Source: Candidatus Latescibacterota bacterium (GTDB taxonomy: Bacteria > Latescibacterota > UBA2968 > UBA8231). Taken from it: 59,737 nucleotides of DNA. The stretch spans positions 1-59,737 of the forward strand of contig SICG01000004.1 of NCBI GenBank assembly GCA_009691525.1. Direction: 5' to 3'. A program made the position numbers and the translations under genes. Below are positions 15,888-25,911 of the stretch, in pieces. The notes below the pieces were generated by a model, which saw nothing but the letters and a program-made list of their open reading frames with translations, did not search any database and was not told the origin of the DNA. Positions within the stretch are counted from its first letter, which is position 1; each line of letters opens with the position of its first letter.

Positions 15888-17003
15888 ATGCCGCGCATTT
15901 TCCTCCTGCTCTTGATTGCGTCCGTGCCGGCCGAGGCCAGCAATATCTACCAAGAACCGGGCTGGAAACCCACTGCCATCCCGCTGCTCAACTACAGCTC
16001 GGACTACGGCACTGGTTATGGACTGCGGTTTTCCCTGTTCAGGTACGAGGGCCAGACCCTCGGCTATAACCGCGCCTATAGCGCCCAACTCTTCTTCACC
16101 ACCCGTGGCCGCTGGGTCCACCGCCTCTATCTGGATCTACCCCAGTGGCGGCCGGGGCAGCGGCTGGAGATCGAGATGTTGCTGGAAAAGGAACACCATG
16201 CCAATTACTACGGCGATCTCCGCGACCCCGCCGTGGACCAACTGCTGGGTACCGCAAATCACCAGGCCAGGGTGGACCGCACTACTTTTAGGCAGCTCAA
16301 CCGCAGCCTGCGGCTGATGTGGCTGCGCTCCCTGCATGCGCCCTGGGGCTTGCGCCTGGAGTTGCGGGCCAGCGACAACGAGGTCGAGGCCAACGCCATC
16401 GAGGGCAGCCTGTTGCACCTGCTGCATCCCCTCGGCGCCAGCGGGGGTACTCTGCTGCAACTGCGCAGCGCCCTGCGGTGCGATACCCGCGACGACTACC
16501 TCAACAGCACCCGGGGTCAGCTCGTCGAACTGGAGATTGAATTCGATGCTGGAGGCAAAGGCGCCTTCCACGGCGGCCAGCTGGGTTTCGAGCACCGCTA
16601 CTTTGTGCCGCTGCCGGCCGGCCTGGTCCTTGCCGACCGTTTCAACTTCGCCTGGGCCTACGGAGCCCTGCCCTTTTTTGCCTTCCCGGATCTGGGCGGC
16701 AGCGACACGATACGCGGGCTGATGGCTTCCAGGGTGCGGGGCCGAGCCCGACTCCTGGGCAACGCCGAGTTGCGCTGGCGGGGCCTAAATCTGTTTCCTC
16801 AGGAGCAGATTTCGGGCGGGCTGGTGCTTTTCGCCGATGCCGGCCAGATCTTCAAACCCGCTGCCGGCCCGGATCTGCACCACTGGTATTGCGGGACCGG
16901 ACTGGGGGGGCGATTCTTCTGGCACAGCACCATCGTCCGCGGCGATCTGGGCAGATCGGGCGGGCAGTGGGGGATCTACCTGACCTTTTCCCAGGTCTTC
17001 TGA
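15888..17003 (+). CDS. Omp85-family outer-membrane beta-barrel protein (bacterial surface antigen domain)
   Basis: 371 residues from ATG 15888. This start gives a short signal peptide, PRIFLLLLIASVPAEA. Longer starts up to 15834 would bury it. The mature part is alternating amphipathic strands with the signature region GGSDTIRGLMASRVRGRARL near 280-300, equivalent to the RGF/Y-containing strand of BamA and FhaC, and it ends with an aromatic residue (FSQVF). No POTRA domains are present, so it resembles barrel-only Omp85 proteins of unknown cargo. It overlaps the next gene by one base (TGATG). It lies downstream of a sigma-54 promoter. Confidence 0.82.
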   Translation: MPRIFLLLLIASVPAEASNIYQEPGWKPTAIPLLNYSSDYGTGYGLRFSLFRYEGQTLGYNRAYSAQLFFTTRGRWVHRLYLDLPQWRPGQRLEIEMLLEKEHHANYYGDLRDPAVDQLLGTANHQARVDRTTFRQLNRSLRLMWLRSLHAPWGLRLELRASDNEVEANAIEGSLLHLLHPLGASGGTLLQLRSALRCDTRDDYLNSTRGQLVELEIEFDAGGKGAFHGGQLGFEHRYFVPLPAGLVLADRFNFAWAYGALPFFAFPDLGGSDTIRGLMASRVRGRARLLGNAELRWRGLNLFPQEQISGGLVLFADAGQIFKPAAGPDLHHWYCGTGLGGRFFWHSTIVRGDLGRSGGQWGIYLTFSQVF

Positions 17004-18349
17004 TGCTGCTCTATCTGCTCTACCCCATCGTCCGTTTTACCCTGTGGGTCTTTTTCCGCCGCCTCGAGGTGCGCGGCCGGGACCAGGTGCCCAGGGGCCG
17101 GCCTCTGGTGCTGGTGGCCAACCACCCCAACGTCATGCTCGACGTGTTGCTGCTGGCGGCCTTCGCCCCTGGCTCCTTCCCGCGTTTCCTGGGCAAGACC
17201 ACCCTCTTTAAAAACGCCTTCTATACCTTCTGCCTGCGTCAACTGGGGGGCATTCCCGTAGCCCGCAGCCAAGACGCGGGCAACCAGGTCGGGCGCAACC
17301 AAGACATGCTGCGCGAGGCCTGCCAGACGCTCAGGAAGGGCGGCGCCCTGGCCCTCTTCCCCGAGGGGCTCAGCCGCGCCGGAATGCAGCTGCGCCCCTT
17401 CAAACCGGGCGCCGCACGTATTGCCCTCAGGGCCGAGGACGAAGCCGGCGGCCAGGCAGGGATCTGCCTGATCCCCGTGGGCCTGACCTATACGGATCCG
17501 AGCCTGTTCCGCAGCGAGGTCGTTGTCCAGTTTGGGGCCCCATTGCCGGTCAGTGACTTTCTGGAGGCCTACCGCGCCAATCACGGCGACGGTGCCCAGC
17601 AGCTGACCTCCCTGCTCTACCAGCGCCTGCTGCCCCTGATCCTGCACCTGGAAAACCCGGATCTCGAAGGGGCCATCCGCGACTTGGTTGCCGTATACCG
17701 CGAGGAAATCCTCCCCCAATTCCCCGAGTCGGCCGAGCTGCACCGCCAGCTGTTGGCCGGGCAGGAACTGATCCGGGCTGCCCAATATTTTGCCCGCACC
17801 AGCCCCGATATGGTGCAGGTGCTCACCACCGGGCTGCGCCACCACCTCGACCAGTTGCGCCGGTTAGACCTCGCACCAAACGCCCTCTCCCCTGGGGCAA
17901 GCCCCCCCACCCTGTGGCATTTCTTGCTGACTCTCCTACTCTCACCCCTGGCCCTCTATGGATTTCTCAACAACGCCCTGCCCTACTTCGTTCCCCGGCT
18001 CTGGGCCCGTGCCTATGCCGACGAACCAGAAATGGCGGCCACCGTCAAGCTGGCGGTCGGGATGGTGACCTTTCCGGTCTACTATGCCCTGCGGATGGGG
18101 GTGGCTTTCTGGATCTGGGGCTGGACCCCGGCCCTGGAATACGGCCTCACCCTGCCCCTGAGCGGCCTTTTCGCCCTCTATTTCAAGGAGCACCTCCTGG
18201 AGCGCTGGCCGCTGTGGGAAAAATGGATGGCCCCGCGCCAACGCCGACGCCTGCTCCAGGACCTGGCTGCAGAGCGGACCCAACTCATTGGGGATCTGGA
18301 TCAACTCAAGACCCGGTACCTGACCCTGCCACCCGAGGAAACCCCATGA
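17003..18349 (+). CDS. PlsC-like 1-acyl-glycerol-3-phosphate acyltransferase
   Basis: 448 residues starting at the ATG that overlaps the upstream stop. The acyltransferase domain (about 25-240) has NHPNVMLD, i.e. H-x5-D as in the Bacteroidetes-type subgroup rather than the H-x4-D of classic PlsC, then the FPEGLSRAG acceptor-binding motif. The C-terminal 170 residues add at least two membrane segments (LWHFLLTLLLSPLALYGF and a stretch near MVTFPVYYALRMGVAFWIW). It acylates lysophosphatidate or another polar head group at the inner membrane. The gene lies between an outer-membrane barrel and an MFS transporter; all three are coupled by overlaps. Confidence 0.88.
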   Translation: MLLYLLYPIVRFTLWVFFRRLEVRGRDQVPRGRPLVLVANHPNVMLDVLLLAAFAPGSFPRFLGKTTLFKNAFYTFCLRQLGGIPVARSQDAGNQVGRNQDMLREACQTLRKGGALALFPEGLSRAGMQLRPFKPGAARIALRAEDEAGGQAGICLIPVGLTYTDPSLFRSEVVVQFGAPLPVSDFLEAYRANHGDGAQQLTSLLYQRLLPLILHLENPDLEGAIRDLVAVYREEILPQFPESAELHRQLLAGQELIRAAQYFARTSPDMVQVLTTGLRHHLDQLRRLDLAPNALSPGASPPTLWHFLLTLLLSPLALYGFLNNALPYFVPRLWARAYADEPEMAATVKLAVGMVTFPVYYALRMGVAFWIWGWTPALEYGLTLPLSGLFALYFKEHLLERWPLWEKWMAPRQRRRLLQDLAAERTQLIGDLDQLKTRYLTLPPEETP

Positions 18350-19578
18350 AGCTACCCAACCGCCAGGTCCTCGCCTGGGCCGCCTACGACTGGGCCAATT
18401 CCGCTTTTGCCACCACGGTGATGGCCGGCTTTTTCCCCCTCTTCTTCAGCGACTACTGGGGTGGGGGCCAATCGCAGCTGGCCAAGGCCAACTCCCTTTC
18501 CAGCCTGGCTGTGGCGCTGATGGCCCCCCTGCTAGGGGCCATCGCCGACCGGGGCAGCGCCAAAAAGCGCTTCCTCTTTTCCTTCGCGGCGCTGGGGGTA
18601 GTCGCCACCTGCGGCCTGTACCTGGTGGGCCGGGGGGACTGGCCAGCCGCGTTTTTGCTCTACGTGCTGGCCGGCATCGGCTTTTCGGGCAGTCTGACCT
18701 TCTACGACGCCCTGCTGGTGGGGGTGGCAAAAAAGGACCAGTTCGACGCGGTTTCCGCCCTGGGCTATTCCCTGGGGTACCTGGGAGGCGGACTGCTCTT
18801 CACCCTGAATGTGGCCATGGTGCTGTGGCCAGGTGCCTTTGGCCTCGAAAACCAGGCCGAGGCCGTAAAGCTATCCTTTCTCAGCGTTGCGGCCTGGTGG
18901 GCGCTCTTCTCCATCCCGATGCTGCTCTGGGTGAGGGAACCCAGCGGGGGCCAGCCCTTGCCGCTGTGGCCCGCTGTCCGGGCCGGCTGGGGTCAGCTTC
19001 TCGCCACCTTTCACCACCTGCGCCAGGTCCGCCCAGCCCTGCTTTTCCTGGTCGGGTACTGGTTCTACATCGACGCCGTGGATACCATCATCCGTATGGC
19101 CGTGTCCTACGGGAAGACCATCGGGCTGGGCAACCAGGACCTGCTCACCGCCCTGTTGCTCACCCAGTTCGTGGGTTTTCCCGCAGCCATCGCCTACGGC
19201 GCCCTGGGCAAGAAGGTGGGCACCCGCCTGGGCATCTTTCTGGGGTTGGGGGTCTATATTGGCGTGACGGTGTGGAGTTACTACATGGACGAGGGCTGGG
19301 AGTTCTACTGCCTCGCCCTGGCCGTGGGCCTGGTGCAGGGCGGCGTACAGGCCCTGAGCCGCTCGTACTTCGCCCAATTGATCCCGGTGGACAAGGCCGC
19401 CGAGTTCTTCGGTTTCTACAACATGCTGGGCAAGACCGCTGCGATTATCGGCCCCATGCTGATGGTGGTAGTCGAGGATCTGACCCACAATCCCCGCCTC
19501 TCCATCCTCTCCCTGATCCTGCTCCTGGTAATCGGCGGCGCTTTCCTCTGGCGGGCCAAACCGGCGGAGCCCGGCTGA
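18346..19578 (+). CDS. MFS transporter, UMF1 (Atg22-like) family
   Basis: 410 residues, about 12 membrane segments. The opening WAAYDWANSAFATTVMAGFFPLFF is the hallmark of the UMF1/Atg22 family, followed by GAIADRGSAKKRFL in the first cytoplasmic loop and QALSRSYFAQLIP plus EFFGFYNMLGKTAAIIGP in the second half. Atg22 exports amino acids from yeast vacuoles; bacterial members are uncharacterised effluxers. ATGA overlap with the acyltransferase. Last gene of the sigma-54-linked operon. Confidence 0.9.
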   Translation: MKLPNRQVLAWAAYDWANSAFATTVMAGFFPLFFSDYWGGGQSQLAKANSLSSLAVALMAPLLGAIADRGSAKKRFLFSFAALGVVATCGLYLVGRGDWPAAFLLYVLAGIGFSGSLTFYDALLVGVAKKDQFDAVSALGYSLGYLGGGLLFTLNVAMVLWPGAFGLENQAEAVKLSFLSVAAWWALFSIPMLLWVREPSGGQPLPLWPAVRAGWGQLLATFHHLRQVRPALLFLVGYWFYIDAVDTIIRMAVSYGKTIGLGNQDLLTALLLTQFVGFPAAIAYGALGKKVGTRLGIFLGLGVYIGVTVWSYYMDEGWEFYCLALAVGLVQGGVQALSRSYFAQLIPVDKAAEFFGFYNMLGKTAAIIGPMLMVVVEDLTHNPRLSILSLILLLVIGGAFLWRAKPAEPG

Positions 19579-19586
19579 GCTGATGG

Positions 19587-21257
19587 CTAGCTGGGTATCA
19601 CCGGCAAGAGCAGGTAGGAGGCATAGGCACGGGTGTGATGGATGGTCTGACGGGCGGCGCGCAACTCGCTGTCCATGCCGAATTCGTGCCCGGTATTGGG
19701 ATTGCGGTCGAAGCGGGGGAAATTGCTGGAACTGACCTCCAAGCGCAGGCTGTGCCCTTTCTTGAACACATTGGCGGTCACCCACAGGTCGATCTCGTAT
19801 TCGTAGACCTGGCCCTCCACGAGTAACTGTGGCGCTTTCCCACCTTCGCGGTACCGGGCCCGCACGATCCCGTCACACAGGCACATGGCGTACCCATCGG
19901 GACGCACGTCCACCAGCTTGCCGGTCCAGTCGGTGTCCAGGCCGTCGGTGGCCGCGTAGAGGACCAGTTTGATGGGTCCGGTGACCTCCAGATCCCTTTC
20001 GAGCGGGGGGCTGGTGTAACACAACACGTCGCCGCGCATCTCCAGTGGCCGCTGGTCATAGGGCCCCCAGGGCACCACGTGGGGGGAGCAGCAGTTGTTC
20101 CCGCCCAGGGTCTGCACCGGGTACCGGGGATCGTACACAAAGGTGTCGGGATTTTCCTCTGCCGGCGCGGCAGTGGCAAGCACCCCATCTCCCAGCAGAC
20201 TATTGGCCCGCCCGCCCGAATGGAGATGCCACTTCTGCCACTGGGTGCGGGCCAGGGGCCATTGCCACTCGTCGCGCCACTGGTTCGCCCCCATGATAAA
20301 GAGCCGCAGCGGCGCCTCGGCCAACACCCCGTTCTCCTCGCCCTTGAGCCAGTAGTCCAACCAGCGCTGCTCCGCGCCCTCCAGATCGACCATGGACCCG
20401 GCCCCAAAATCTACATCCCCGGTCCGGGTCGAGAGGCTCAGCCCGTGTGGCCAGGGGCCGCAGATCAGCTTGCTTTGCCGGGCCTGCGGCGATCCCCCGT
20501 GCAGACGCAGGCCGTTGAAATTGACAAAGGTGGCCTTGGAATAGAGGTCGAACCACCCGCCCATATTAAAGGCCGGCGCCTCGATCTGGTCCCATTTGTC
20601 CTCGTTGTTGATCTGCTGCCAGTACTCGTCGTCTGAGGCGTGGCGCACCCAGTCCTTCCAGAAAGCAAGGTCGCGGCCACCAGCCCGGTCGGCCTCAATC
20701 AGGGGCAAGGTGCGGAAGAGTTCGGTCCAACGGTGGTACTCGATACTCTGCGCGGTGCGGCCATTGGTGCGCATGCCCCAGGTCATCAGGACGCCGAGCT
20801 GAAAGGCACCCTGCGTATAGTTGGGCGATTCCCAGTAATTGCTGGGCGTCACCCGGGGGACCATACACTTGAGGAACTGACTTCGGTGGGGGGCGCTAGT
20901 CCATTGTGTGGTACCAACATAGGACCCACCCGATGTACCGACCCTGCCATTGCTCCAGGGCTGGCGACCCACCCATTCCTGGGTGTCGTACCCGTCTGGC
21001 CCCTCCTGATGGAAGGCGTAATACTCCCCCTCCGAATCCCAGCGGCCCCGACAGTCCTGGATGACGCAGGCGTACCCGCTGTTGGCCAGGCGTCGACCTT
21101 TCTCGATCAGCGCCGCGCCGTTGTTGTCGTACGGAGTGCGGATCAGCACCACTGGATGTGGGCCAAGTATATCGGGCAGATAAAGATCTGCCGATAGCCT
21201 CACACCATCCCGCATCGGCACTTTGACATCTAATTCCATGCGCACGCCGCAATTCAT
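19587..21257 (-). CDS. CocE/NonD family hydrolase (X-Pro dipeptidyl-peptidase S15-like)
   Basis: 556 residues. Alpha/beta-hydrolase domain opening PMRDGVRLSADLYLP, oxyanion region RTPYDN, DCRGRWDSEG, nucleophile S112 in GTSGGSYVG, and a C-terminal jelly-roll domain (from about 330: ITGPIKLVLYAATDGLDTDWTGKLVDV) typical of cocaine esterase and S15 peptidases. The catalytic Asp and His sit between these. No signal peptide, so cytoplasmic. It could cleave esters, amides or peptides. The start at 21257 is chosen because it overlaps the S9 peptidase stop (ATGA). Confidence 0.9.
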   Translation of the reverse strand: MNCGVRMELDVKVPMRDGVRLSADLYLPDILGPHPVVLIRTPYDNNGAALIEKGRRLANSGYACVIQDCRGRWDSEGEYYAFHQEGPDGYDTQEWVGRQPWSNGRVGTSGGSYVGTTQWTSAPHRSQFLKCMVPRVTPSNYWESPNYTQGAFQLGVLMTWGMRTNGRTAQSIEYHRWTELFRTLPLIEADRAGGRDLAFWKDWVRHASDDEYWQQINNEDKWDQIEAPAFNMGGWFDLYSKATFVNFNGLRLHGGSPQARQSKLICGPWPHGLSLSTRTGDVDFGAGSMVDLEGAEQRWLDYWLKGEENGVLAEAPLRLFIMGANQWRDEWQWPLARTQWQKWHLHSGGRANSLLGDGVLATAAPAEENPDTFVYDPRYPVQTLGGNNCCSPHVVPWGPYDQRPLEMRGDVLCYTSPPLERDLEVTGPIKLVLYAATDGLDTDWTGKLVDVRPDGYAMCLCDGIVRARYREGGKAPQLLVEGQVYEYEIDLWVTANVFKKGHSLRLEVSSSNFPRFDRNPNTGHEFGMDSELRAARQTIHHTRAYASYLLLPVIPS

Positions 21258-23161
21258 CGCCTAACTCCTCTGGTCTTCTTGCCTTTTACCCAGCGCTCAA
21301 ACCACTCTAGATTGTGCTCCATCACCGCCCGCACCAATCTGGGTTCAGAAAGACCGTGGCCCTTGCCGGGTACACGATAAACTCCGCCGGCACCCCGGGG
21401 CTTGAGGGCCTGGTACAACTCCTGGGCCTGAGGCAGGGGCACCCGCAGATCGCGGTCCCCGTGCTGGATCAAGGTGGGGGTTTTGATCTTGGCAGCCTGA
21501 GCAATGGGTGAATGGGCCATGAAGGTCCCGATATCCTCCCAGGGTGTGGCCTGCCAGTATTGCTCCATGAAGCCGGGTATGTCGCTCTGGCCGTACATGC
21601 TCATCAAATTTGACACCCCCGCACCAAAGGAGAGGCCGCTTTGAAGCGGTTGGTCTGGGTGATGGCCCAGCCGGTCATGTACCCCCCATAACTCCACCCC
21701 AGAATGCCCAGCCTTTGTTCGTCGGCAATGCCCCGGCCCACCAGGTAATCCACCCCCGCGAGGATGTCCTCCAGATCCCCCCGCCCAGTCCCGCACATTG
21801 GCCCGACGGAAAGCACTGCCGTAGTGGATGCTGCCGCGCGGGTTGGGCAGCAGGACCGCGTAGCCCAGCCCCGCGAACACTTGGTGCGGATAGCGGTCCC
21901 CGCTCACCCCGTTGAAAGTATTGGTATACACCCCGGCCGGTCCTCCGTGCACACACAGACCAGCAGGCGCACCGCTTTCCCCGGTCGGTACGGCTGGCTT
22001 GATCAGCAAGCCTTGCACGGGCGTGCCGTCCGGGCTCTTCCAGCGCACCAACTCCTTGCGGGCCAACCAGTGCTTTTTCAGTTGGGGGTTGTGGTCAGTC
22101 AGTTTTTTGGGGGCAAAGGCGGTGAGCGAGGTAGTGAAGACCTCGGGCGGGGTGCTTCCATCCTGTCGGAGAAAGGCCAGGCGTCCCCCGGCCACACTCA
22201 GGGGACCGCAGACCTCTGGGCCTTGAGCAAGTAGATCCGCCCGTCCGCTCAAACGCATGCGGCACAGCGGCATACTGGTCCCATGGCCCAGCGGCAGGTA
22301 GAGCGCCCGACTGTCCGGGGACCAGGCCAGACTCCCGCCCAGGGTCAGATCCCCGGCACTGGGTTTCAGCTGGCGCAGGGTGTTCTCGGCCGGAGCGATG
22401 AGTTGGAGCCGCACGTCTTCTAGCCAGCCCTCAGAGCGCAGACTGGCGATCCAGAGGCCATCCGGAGACCAGGCCAGCGAACTGAACGCCGCCTGGCCCC
22501 CTGGCATTGGCCGGGGCCGCCCCCCGGCAACCGCCACCAACGACAGGCCCCCGCCGTACATGTCGTTCGCACTCGGTGTGGGCTGGTGGGAGAAAGCCAA
22601 CTGGCTGCCAGCCGGAGCCCAGCAACAGCCGGTGACGTGAAAACGGCCCCTGGTCAGACGCCGGCTCTTGCGGGTCTGCAAGTCGAGGAGGTGGAGGTGC
22701 TGGAAAGGGTGTTCGCGGTCCACGACCTGAAAGTCACCCTCGGTCTTCTTCCGTTCCTCTTCCTCAGGGGTAGGCAGATCCGGGCTCAGGTACGCGATGG
22801 TCCCCCCATCTGGCGCCCAGGCAAAGGCGCTCACCCCCCCTTTGACCTGGTTGAGGGCCTCGGCCTCCCCGCCAAAGGCCCGGATCAGATAGAGCTGATC
22901 CCCCTCTCCTCGGCCGGAAATGAAGGCGATATATCTGCCATCCGGGGACCAACGCGGGGCGTCGTTTCGTTTGGGGAAACTGGTGAGTTTATAGGACTCA
23001 TCATTTTCTGCGGGAACGATATAGATGTCTGAGTTGTAGCTGTTGAACTTCAGATCTGCCTCGGTGACCACGTACGCCACCCACTGGCCATCTGGCGAGA
23101 GCTGCGGGTCGGAAACCGCGCCCAGAGCGAAGAGATCGGCGATGGTCAGGGGCTTTTTCAT
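21254..23161 (-). CDS. S9 family (prolyl oligopeptidase-type) peptidase, with internal frame disruption
   Basis: 635 residues as read. The N-terminal beta-propeller has repeated WSPDGRYIAF-like blades; the C-terminal alpha/beta hydrolase has LCVHGGPAG, PNPRGSIHYG, the late Asp in QHGDRDLRVP and His in GKGHG. Between about 21780 and 21630 the open frame gives nonsense, while another frame reads GVDYLVGRGIADEQRLGILG and then WSYGGYMTG, containing the nucleophile Ser. An extra base in the C6 run 21777-21782 and two extra bases near 21629-21630 restore the expected protein. As sequenced, the product lacks its catalytic serine. It is either two base-calling errors or a dead enzyme with an open frame. 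Confidence 0.85.
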   Translation of the reverse strand: MKKPLTIADLFALGAVSDPQLSPDGQWVAYVVTEADLKFNSYNSDIYIVPAENDESYKLTSFPKRNDAPRWSPDGRYIAFISGRGEGDQLYLIRAFGGEAEALNQVKGGVSAFAWAPDGGTIAYLSPDLPTPEEEERKKTEGDFQVVDREHPFQHLHLLDLQTRKSRRLTRGRFHVTGCCWAPAGSQLAFSHQPTPSANDMYGGGLSLVAVAGGRPRPMPGGQAAFSSLAWSPDGLWIASLRSEGWLEDVRLQLIAPAENTLRQLKPSAGDLTLGGSLAWSPDSRALYLPLGHGTSMPLCRMRLSGRADLLAQGPEVCGPLSVAGGRLAFLRQDGSTPPEVFTTSLTAFAPKKLTDHNPQLKKHWLARKELVRWKSPDGTPVQGLLIKPAVPTGESGAPAGLCVHGGPAGVYTNTFNGVSGDRYPHQVFAGLGYAVLLPNPRGSIHYGSAFRRANVRDWAGGSGGHPRGGGLPGGPGHCRRTKAGHSGVELWGVHDRLGHHPDQPLQSGLSFGAGVSNLMSMYGQSDIPGFMEQYWQATPWEDIGTFMAHSPIAQAAKIKTPTLIQHGDRDLRVPLPQAQELYQALKPRGAGGVYRVPGKGHGLSEPRLVRAVMEHNLEWFERWVKGKKTRGVRR

Positions 23162-23167
23162 TTTGGC

Positions 23168-24274
23168 TCAGGAGTCCAGTTGGCCGGGCAGCAGCCCCAG
23201 AGGCAGCGGGGCCGGCCGCTGGCAGGTGCTCTCCAACTCCAGGTGTTTGCCCTGGGTCGAAGAATCGTGGAAGGCGTGCATCAGATCGAGCACATGGTAC
23301 CCTAATTCGGGGCTGGCGCGGTGGGGCCGGCCCGACTGCTGGGCATAGGCCATGTCCGCCACCCCGATACTGCGGGTGTTTTCGGCGTACCCATGGGTAA
23401 GGGGGATCTCGCTCCAGTCAGCCGCCCCGGCCCGACGCACTTTGACTGGCCCGCCGAAGCTGTTGGGGTCGGGCACACTGAGTGACCCTTCGGTACCATA
23501 GATCTCGATGCGCGGCACCTGGCCCGACCAGACGTCAAAACTGGTGGTGATCGTGCCGATGGCTCCGTTGTGGAACTCCATGATCCCGGCCACATGGGTG
23601 GGGATCTCCACCTGGATCTTCTGGCCGTACTTGGCCTGGCTGGTGATGGTGCGCTCGGGAAAGGTGATACGCGCTGATCCGGTGACCCGCTTCACCGGCC
23701 CCATCAGCACCACCAGGGCCGTGAGGTAATAGGGCCCCATGTCGAACATCGGTCCCCCGCCGTGGTGATAATAGAAGGCCGGGTCCGGGTGCCAGCTCTC
23801 GTGGCCGTGGCAGAGCATAAACGCCGTGGAGGCCACCGGATCGCCGATCCACCCGTCGTCGATGAGCTTGCGGCAGGTCTGCAGCCCACCGCCCAAAAAG
23901 GTGTCCGGGGCTGCCCCCAGGCGCAGGCCCTTCTTCTTGGCCAGGTCGACCATCTTCACGCCGTCCTCGCGCCAGACCGCCAGGGGTTTCTCGTTGTAAA
24001 CCGCCTTGCCGGCCTCCAGGGCTGCCAGCCCCACCTCGGCGTGGGCCCGGGGGATAGTCAAATTGACGACGATCTGGATTTCCGGGTCGCTGAGCAACTC
24101 GTCCACTGTGCAGGCCTTGGGCACCCCGAACTCCTCGGCCCTGGCCTTGGCCCGCTCTGGCAACATGTCGGCGCAGGCCGCCACCTCGAGGATAGGGAAG
24201 GTCTTGGCGATCTTCAGATAGGCCGCGCTGATAGCGCCACAGCCGACGATACCGATCCTGGTCTTCTCGGTCAT
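23168..24274 (-). CDS. Gfo/Idh/MocA family oxidoreductase
   Basis: 368 residues from ATG 24274. Rossmann motif [12 protein letters not shown] at 7-18, [12 protein letters not shown] near 95 carrying the conserved Lys of the nicotinamide pocket, and a C-terminal domain with [20 protein letters not shown]. The usual D-x3-H of the active site reads DMGPYY, so the His is replaced, as in one subgroup of the family. It is six bases from the S9 peptidase start and 19 nt after the CBS gene, all on the minus strand. Confidence 0.88.
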   Translation of the reverse strand: MTEKTRIGIVGCGAISAAYLKIAKTFPILEVAACADMLPERAKARAEEFGVPKACTVDELLSDPEIQIVVNLTIPRAHAEVGLAALEAGKAVYNEKPLAVWREDGVKMVDLAKKKGLRLGAAPDTFLGGGLQTCRKLIDDGWIGDPVASTAFMLCHGHESWHPDPAFYYHHGGGPMFDMGPYYLTALVVLMGPVKRVTGSARITFPERTITSQAKYGQKIQVEIPTHVAGIMEFHNGAIGTITTSFDVWSGQVPRIEIYGTEGSLSVPDPNSFGGPVKVRRAGAADWSEIPLTHGYAENTRSIGVADMAYAQQSGRPHRASPELGYHVLDLMHAFHDSSTQGKHLELESTCQRPAPLPLGLLPGQLDS

Positions 24275-24293
24275 GCACCCCCATCCTTTTCTG

Positions 24294-24737
24294 TCAATGG
24301 CCGTATCCTCCGCCGGTGATGTACTGCTCCAATTGCCTGATGGTGATCGCCTGCTCGGTGATGATGGTCTTGACCACGTCGCCGATGCTGACGATGCCAA
24401 CTACCTCTCCGTTGTCCATGGCCGGCAGATGGCGGATGCGTTTGCTGGTCATCAGCGCCATACACTCCTCCACGGTGTGTCCAGGCTCCACGTAATAGAC
24501 CAGCGGGGTCATCAACTCGTCCACGGCGGTTGTCTTCGACGAACGCCCCTGAAGGATCACCTTGCGGGCATAGTCGCGTTCGGTGATGATGCCCACCAGC
24601 TTGCCGGCTTCCATCACCAGCAGGGCACCGATATTCTTCTCCGCCATCAGCTCCAGCGCCCGGTACACCGAGGCGTTGGGAGCGATGGACCAGATCTGCC
24701 CACCCTTGCCCTGCAAAAGCTCTCTTACCGTGCTCAT
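24294..24737 (-). CDS. CBS-domain protein
   Basis: 147 residues from ATG 24737, preceded by AAAGGAGG. Two CBS motifs fill the protein: [20 protein letters not shown]...[11 protein letters not shown] (about 15-75) and [20 protein letters not shown]...[10 protein letters not shown] (about 80-135). Such stand-alone pairs bind adenosyl ligands (AMP, ATP, SAM) and regulate partner enzymes. It is embedded among Gfo/Idh dehydrogenases and may be a ligand sensor for this cluster, though these proteins are often just neighbours. Confidence 0.9.
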   Translation of the reverse strand: MSTVRELLQGKGGQIWSIAPNASVYRALELMAEKNIGALLVMEAGKLVGIITERDYARKVILQGRSSKTTAVDELMTPLVYYVEPGHTVEECMALMTSKRIRHLPAMDNGEVVGIVSIGDVVKTIITEQAITIRQLEQYITGGGYGH

Positions 24738-24837
24738 CGCTGGCCTCCTTTGGGAGTTATCCGCCGCCGCCGCTCCTGTGTGTGGGTTGACTGTTGATGG
24801 CCGGTACGATACCCAAACCCCGGATACCGGGCAAATA

Positions 24838-25869
24838 TTATACCCGCACCTCCCGCCCCTGGGCCGCGGATTCGTAGATGCCCACCAGGATGCGCTGCAC
24901 CGCCAGCGCCTCGGCGAAACGCACCTGCGGCTCCCCTGCCCCCCGGATGGCGGCGACGAACTCCTCGTGTTCGGCCGCCGTGTAATTCTCTGGGTCGGCC
25001 TCCACCTCCAGTTCGTGAGGAACGATCTCACTTTGCTTTTCCAACTCCACCGTGTGATTGCCCTCTTTGGCCACCCCCAGCACCCCAAGGACCTCAAATC
25101 CTACGTTCCGATTGGTCGGATGGGTGAGCCAGCTGCCGTCGATGGACATGGAGGACCCATTGGCGAAGCGCACGTGGGCGTGGCCGAAGTCCTCTACCGT
25201 CACCTCGCTCACCGAACCCTCAAAGTTGATGGGCGGATCGGGCATCTTGTCGATGCGGCGGAAACAGGAGGCACTCACCGTCACTGGTTCGGGGCAGCCC
25301 AGCACCCAGATGGCCGCGTCGAGGATATGGACCACCGTGGCGGCCATCACGCCCCCAAACGAAAACTCCCGCCGGTGATGAAAGCGGCCCCAGGGGTAGT
25401 TCATAATGTGGCCGGCCCACACCCGGGTGTGGTAGATCTGGCCCAGGCCACCCTCGGCGATGAACTTCTTCAGCGCCCGGTCCACCCGATGCTGCCGGAG
25501 CTGAAAACCCATGGTGAAGAGCCGGCCGGCCTTTTTGGCCGCCTCGACGATGGCATCTGCCTCACCCCGGTCCATACACAAGGGCTTTTCGCACAACACA
25601 TGGGCCCCGGCCTCAAAGGCGGCGATGCTCTGCCGGGCGTGGTACAGGGCCGGGGAGGCCACCACCACGTATTCTGGTTTCTCGGTCTTGAGCAGGGTAT
25701 GCAAATCGGTGTACGCCTGGGGCACCTGAAAGTCCTGGGCTGCCTTTTTGCCTGCATCCTCGCTTGGATCGTACACCGCCACCACCTGGGCCTGGGGCAC
25801 CATGGCCAGAGATCTGAGATGTTCCCGGCCCATTTCGCCGGCACCCAATACTGCGGTTCTTACCTTCAC
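24838..25869 (-). CDS. Gfo/Idh/MocA family oxidoreductase
   Basis: 343 residues from GTG 25869, with AGAGGAGG 5 nt upstream. VLGAGEMGREHLRSL Rossmann turn, CEKPLCMDRGEA nucleotide-pocket motif near 93, and VVHILDAAIWVLG as the C-terminal active-site helix. Insertion MNYPWGRFHHRREFSFGG near 160 resembles substrate-binding loops of sugar-oxidising members. It follows a zinc alcohol dehydrogenase by about 40 nt; the two probably oxidise successive hydroxyls of a polyol. Confidence 0.88.
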   Translation of the reverse strand: MKVRTAVLGAGEMGREHLRSLAMVPQAQVVAVYDPSEDAGKKAAQDFQVPQAYTDLHTLLKTEKPEYVVVASPALYHARQSIAAFEAGAHVLCEKPLCMDRGEADAIVEAAKKAGRLFTMGFQLRQHRVDRALKKFIAEGGLGQIYHTRVWAGHIMNYPWGRFHHRREFSFGGVMAATVVHILDAAIWVLGCPEPVTVSASCFRRIDKMPDPPINFEGSVSEVTVEDFGHAHVRFANGSSMSIDGSWLTHPTNRNVGFEVLGVLGVAKEGNHTVELEKQSEIVPHELEVEADPENYTAAEHEEFVAAIRGAGEPQVRFAEALAVQRILVGIYESAAQGREVRV

Positions 25870-25911
25870 ACATCCTCCTCTCTGTTTATTAGCAACATGT
25901 TTTCGCCTCCA

